NCBI RefSeq assembly: GCF_905475395.1
Contig: NC_058338.1
Span: forward strand, 35,532,935-35,596,934
Reading direction: 5' to 3'
Length of the DNA: 64,000 bases
Source of the DNA: Chrysoperla carnea
Taxonomy: Eukaryota; Arthropoda; Insecta; Neuroptera; Chrysopidae
The notes under the pieces were generated by a model that was not told the origin of the DNA, did no database searches, and worked only from the letters and a program-made list of their open reading frames with translations. Shown one piece after another: positions 62,880 through 64,000 of this stretch (the stretch's first letter is position 1; every line of letters starts with the position of its first letter). A program made the translations under genes and the position numbers.

Positions 62880-64000
62880 AATGTTTAGTGGAAAGCGGTA
62901 TGATTTATACCTCGAAATACAAGGCCAGTCAATGAATCTTTATTTAAAGCTCACATAAAGATTAAAATACAAAAATTTGTGTGATCTTGGATCTTGTAAA
63001 CCGTAAGAGATACAACAAAAATAATGTAAAAAATGTTCCTTGTTAAAAATAAACAACTTGTATTTGAAACATTTTTTTGTCAACATCATAGTTTACCCGA
63101 GAGGGCCCTTCATAATCAGGCCTGAACATAAGTATCCATTTTCTCTCCACCTAAGAAGAAGCTTCGAGCGACTACTTCAATTGACTTTTATTATAAAAGT
63201 AGATGTTTTTTTGTGAAAGAGAGGCGGATGAAATGAAGGACAACTGACCATATTCCTGAAAAAACAGTAAAAAATGGACTAATAACACCTATGACGATAA
63301 TATTATATTTTCCAGTAAATTAGTAACTAGTACAATAATATGCTTTAATTCAAACTACCTATTTTTTGTTAAATTAAAAATTTTGATTAGCTATAAGCTT
63401 AGTTAGACTTATGGAATAATTTATGGTCTGGCCTAATTAGTGTCCACACAGGTAAACTATGATGTTGACAAAAAATGTTGATTTAGCAACTTAAAATATC
63501 TGTCTGAATAAATATCGCAAAATATAAGCAAACAAAAATTATACAAAATAAAAAAAATTTAAATTTACGATAAAAGAACTGAATGATAACCACTTTTTCT
63601 TTTTCAAAATCGGATACCAAAGTTCGCACATAACTTTTGCCAGTCGACATGTCCATCTAGATAATACATAAAATAAGTTTGCGATACAATACAGCTACAA
63701 GTTTTGAAAGAACACCTGTTTTCCTGAAAATTTATCCTCAAAATCTGTATTCAGCGCTGTATAATATTATAACTGATTATTAAGATTAAAATTTCATACA
63801 TTTCATAAAGCTATATTTTGCTTTTGAGGTGCATTTTAGCCATATAGACGGTCAATACACGGTAATACACTTCAAATACACTCAATAGTATGCAAGTCTA
63901 ATAAACGTGCATTAAAATCAACGTGCGTTGGAAAAAACGAGCGTTAAAATCAAAAAAGACCGTCCATGTGGAAATATTTCAAACAAAAAGACTTAAAAGT
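62880..64000. other. Right edge, intergenic with R1 pieces
   Basis: No gene is supported. R1-family pieces occur in both orientations: 62985-63110 reversed (TCTTGTAAACCGTAAGAGATAC, ACATCATAGTTTACCCGAGAG), about 63265-63295 forward (AATGGACTAATAACACCTATGACG) and about 63448-63485 forward (GGTAAACTATGATGTTGACAAA). They look like rearranged or nested copies. Confidence 0.5.

Overview
This is AT-rich, intron-containing DNA (roughly 70-75% A+T by eye) that reads as an insect nuclear genome. The evidence is six small multi-exon genes of arthropod type. Two encode four-pass membrane proteins with the C-C-C-F-S-L-R-T-G start that I recall from an insect-specific family (DUF4728-like). Four encode secreted, low-complexity, cuticle-type structural proteins rich in Gly, Ala, Val and Pro. 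Three of those four have good TATA boxes, and two of these carry an ideally spaced arthropod ATCAGTT initiator. The insect order cannot be fixed from the window. No bacterial-style operons, rRNA, tRNA or CRISPR arrays were seen.

Layout. 1-11.9 kb: no gene; it holds a hAT-type MITE (2044-2345), a Harbinger-type MITE (8731-8969) and a four-unit 316-bp tandem array (9711-10905). 12.0-21.8 kb: a tandem pair of four-TM protein genes on the + strand, separated by a 640-bp foldback element and other repeats. 21.8-26.3 kb: nothing recognised. 26.4-27.8 kb: a minus-strand gene for a Gly/Val-Pro-rich secreted protein. 27.8-40.9 kb: gene desert with retroelement-like fragments and a 95-nt (TA)n tract. 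40.9-42.7 kb: a plus-strand relative of the 26-kb gene. 42.7-54.6 kb: gene desert with several interspersed repeats. 54.6-56.6 kb and 61.2-62.9 kb: two related small cuticle-type genes in the same orientation, one with an internal exon duplication.

How the genes relate. The four structural-protein genes share one architecture: a TATA promoter, a first coding exon of only 4-5 codons, a phase-0 intron that interrupts the signal peptide, then low-complexity sequence. They look like a dispersed local cluster, probably expressed together during cuticle or similar secretion (inference). The two membrane-protein genes have the same six coding exons with identical phases and nearly identical exon lengths, so they are a local duplication.

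The most interesting observations are: (i) a palindromic MITE in gene 1 and an interspersed repeat upstream of gene 2 that each end about 10-20 nt from a splice acceptor; (ii) an eight-residue V-x-V-P-x-P-x-P-like repeat domain shared by the two large secreted proteins, entered through a T-I-T-R motif; (iii) exon duplication in the last gene; (iv) several non-autonomous DNA transposons with clear target-site duplications; (v) a 316-bp tandem array carrying a TGACGTCA-type palindrome in most units. All exon models were built by hand from splice signals, frame and paralogue comparison, without transcript evidence.
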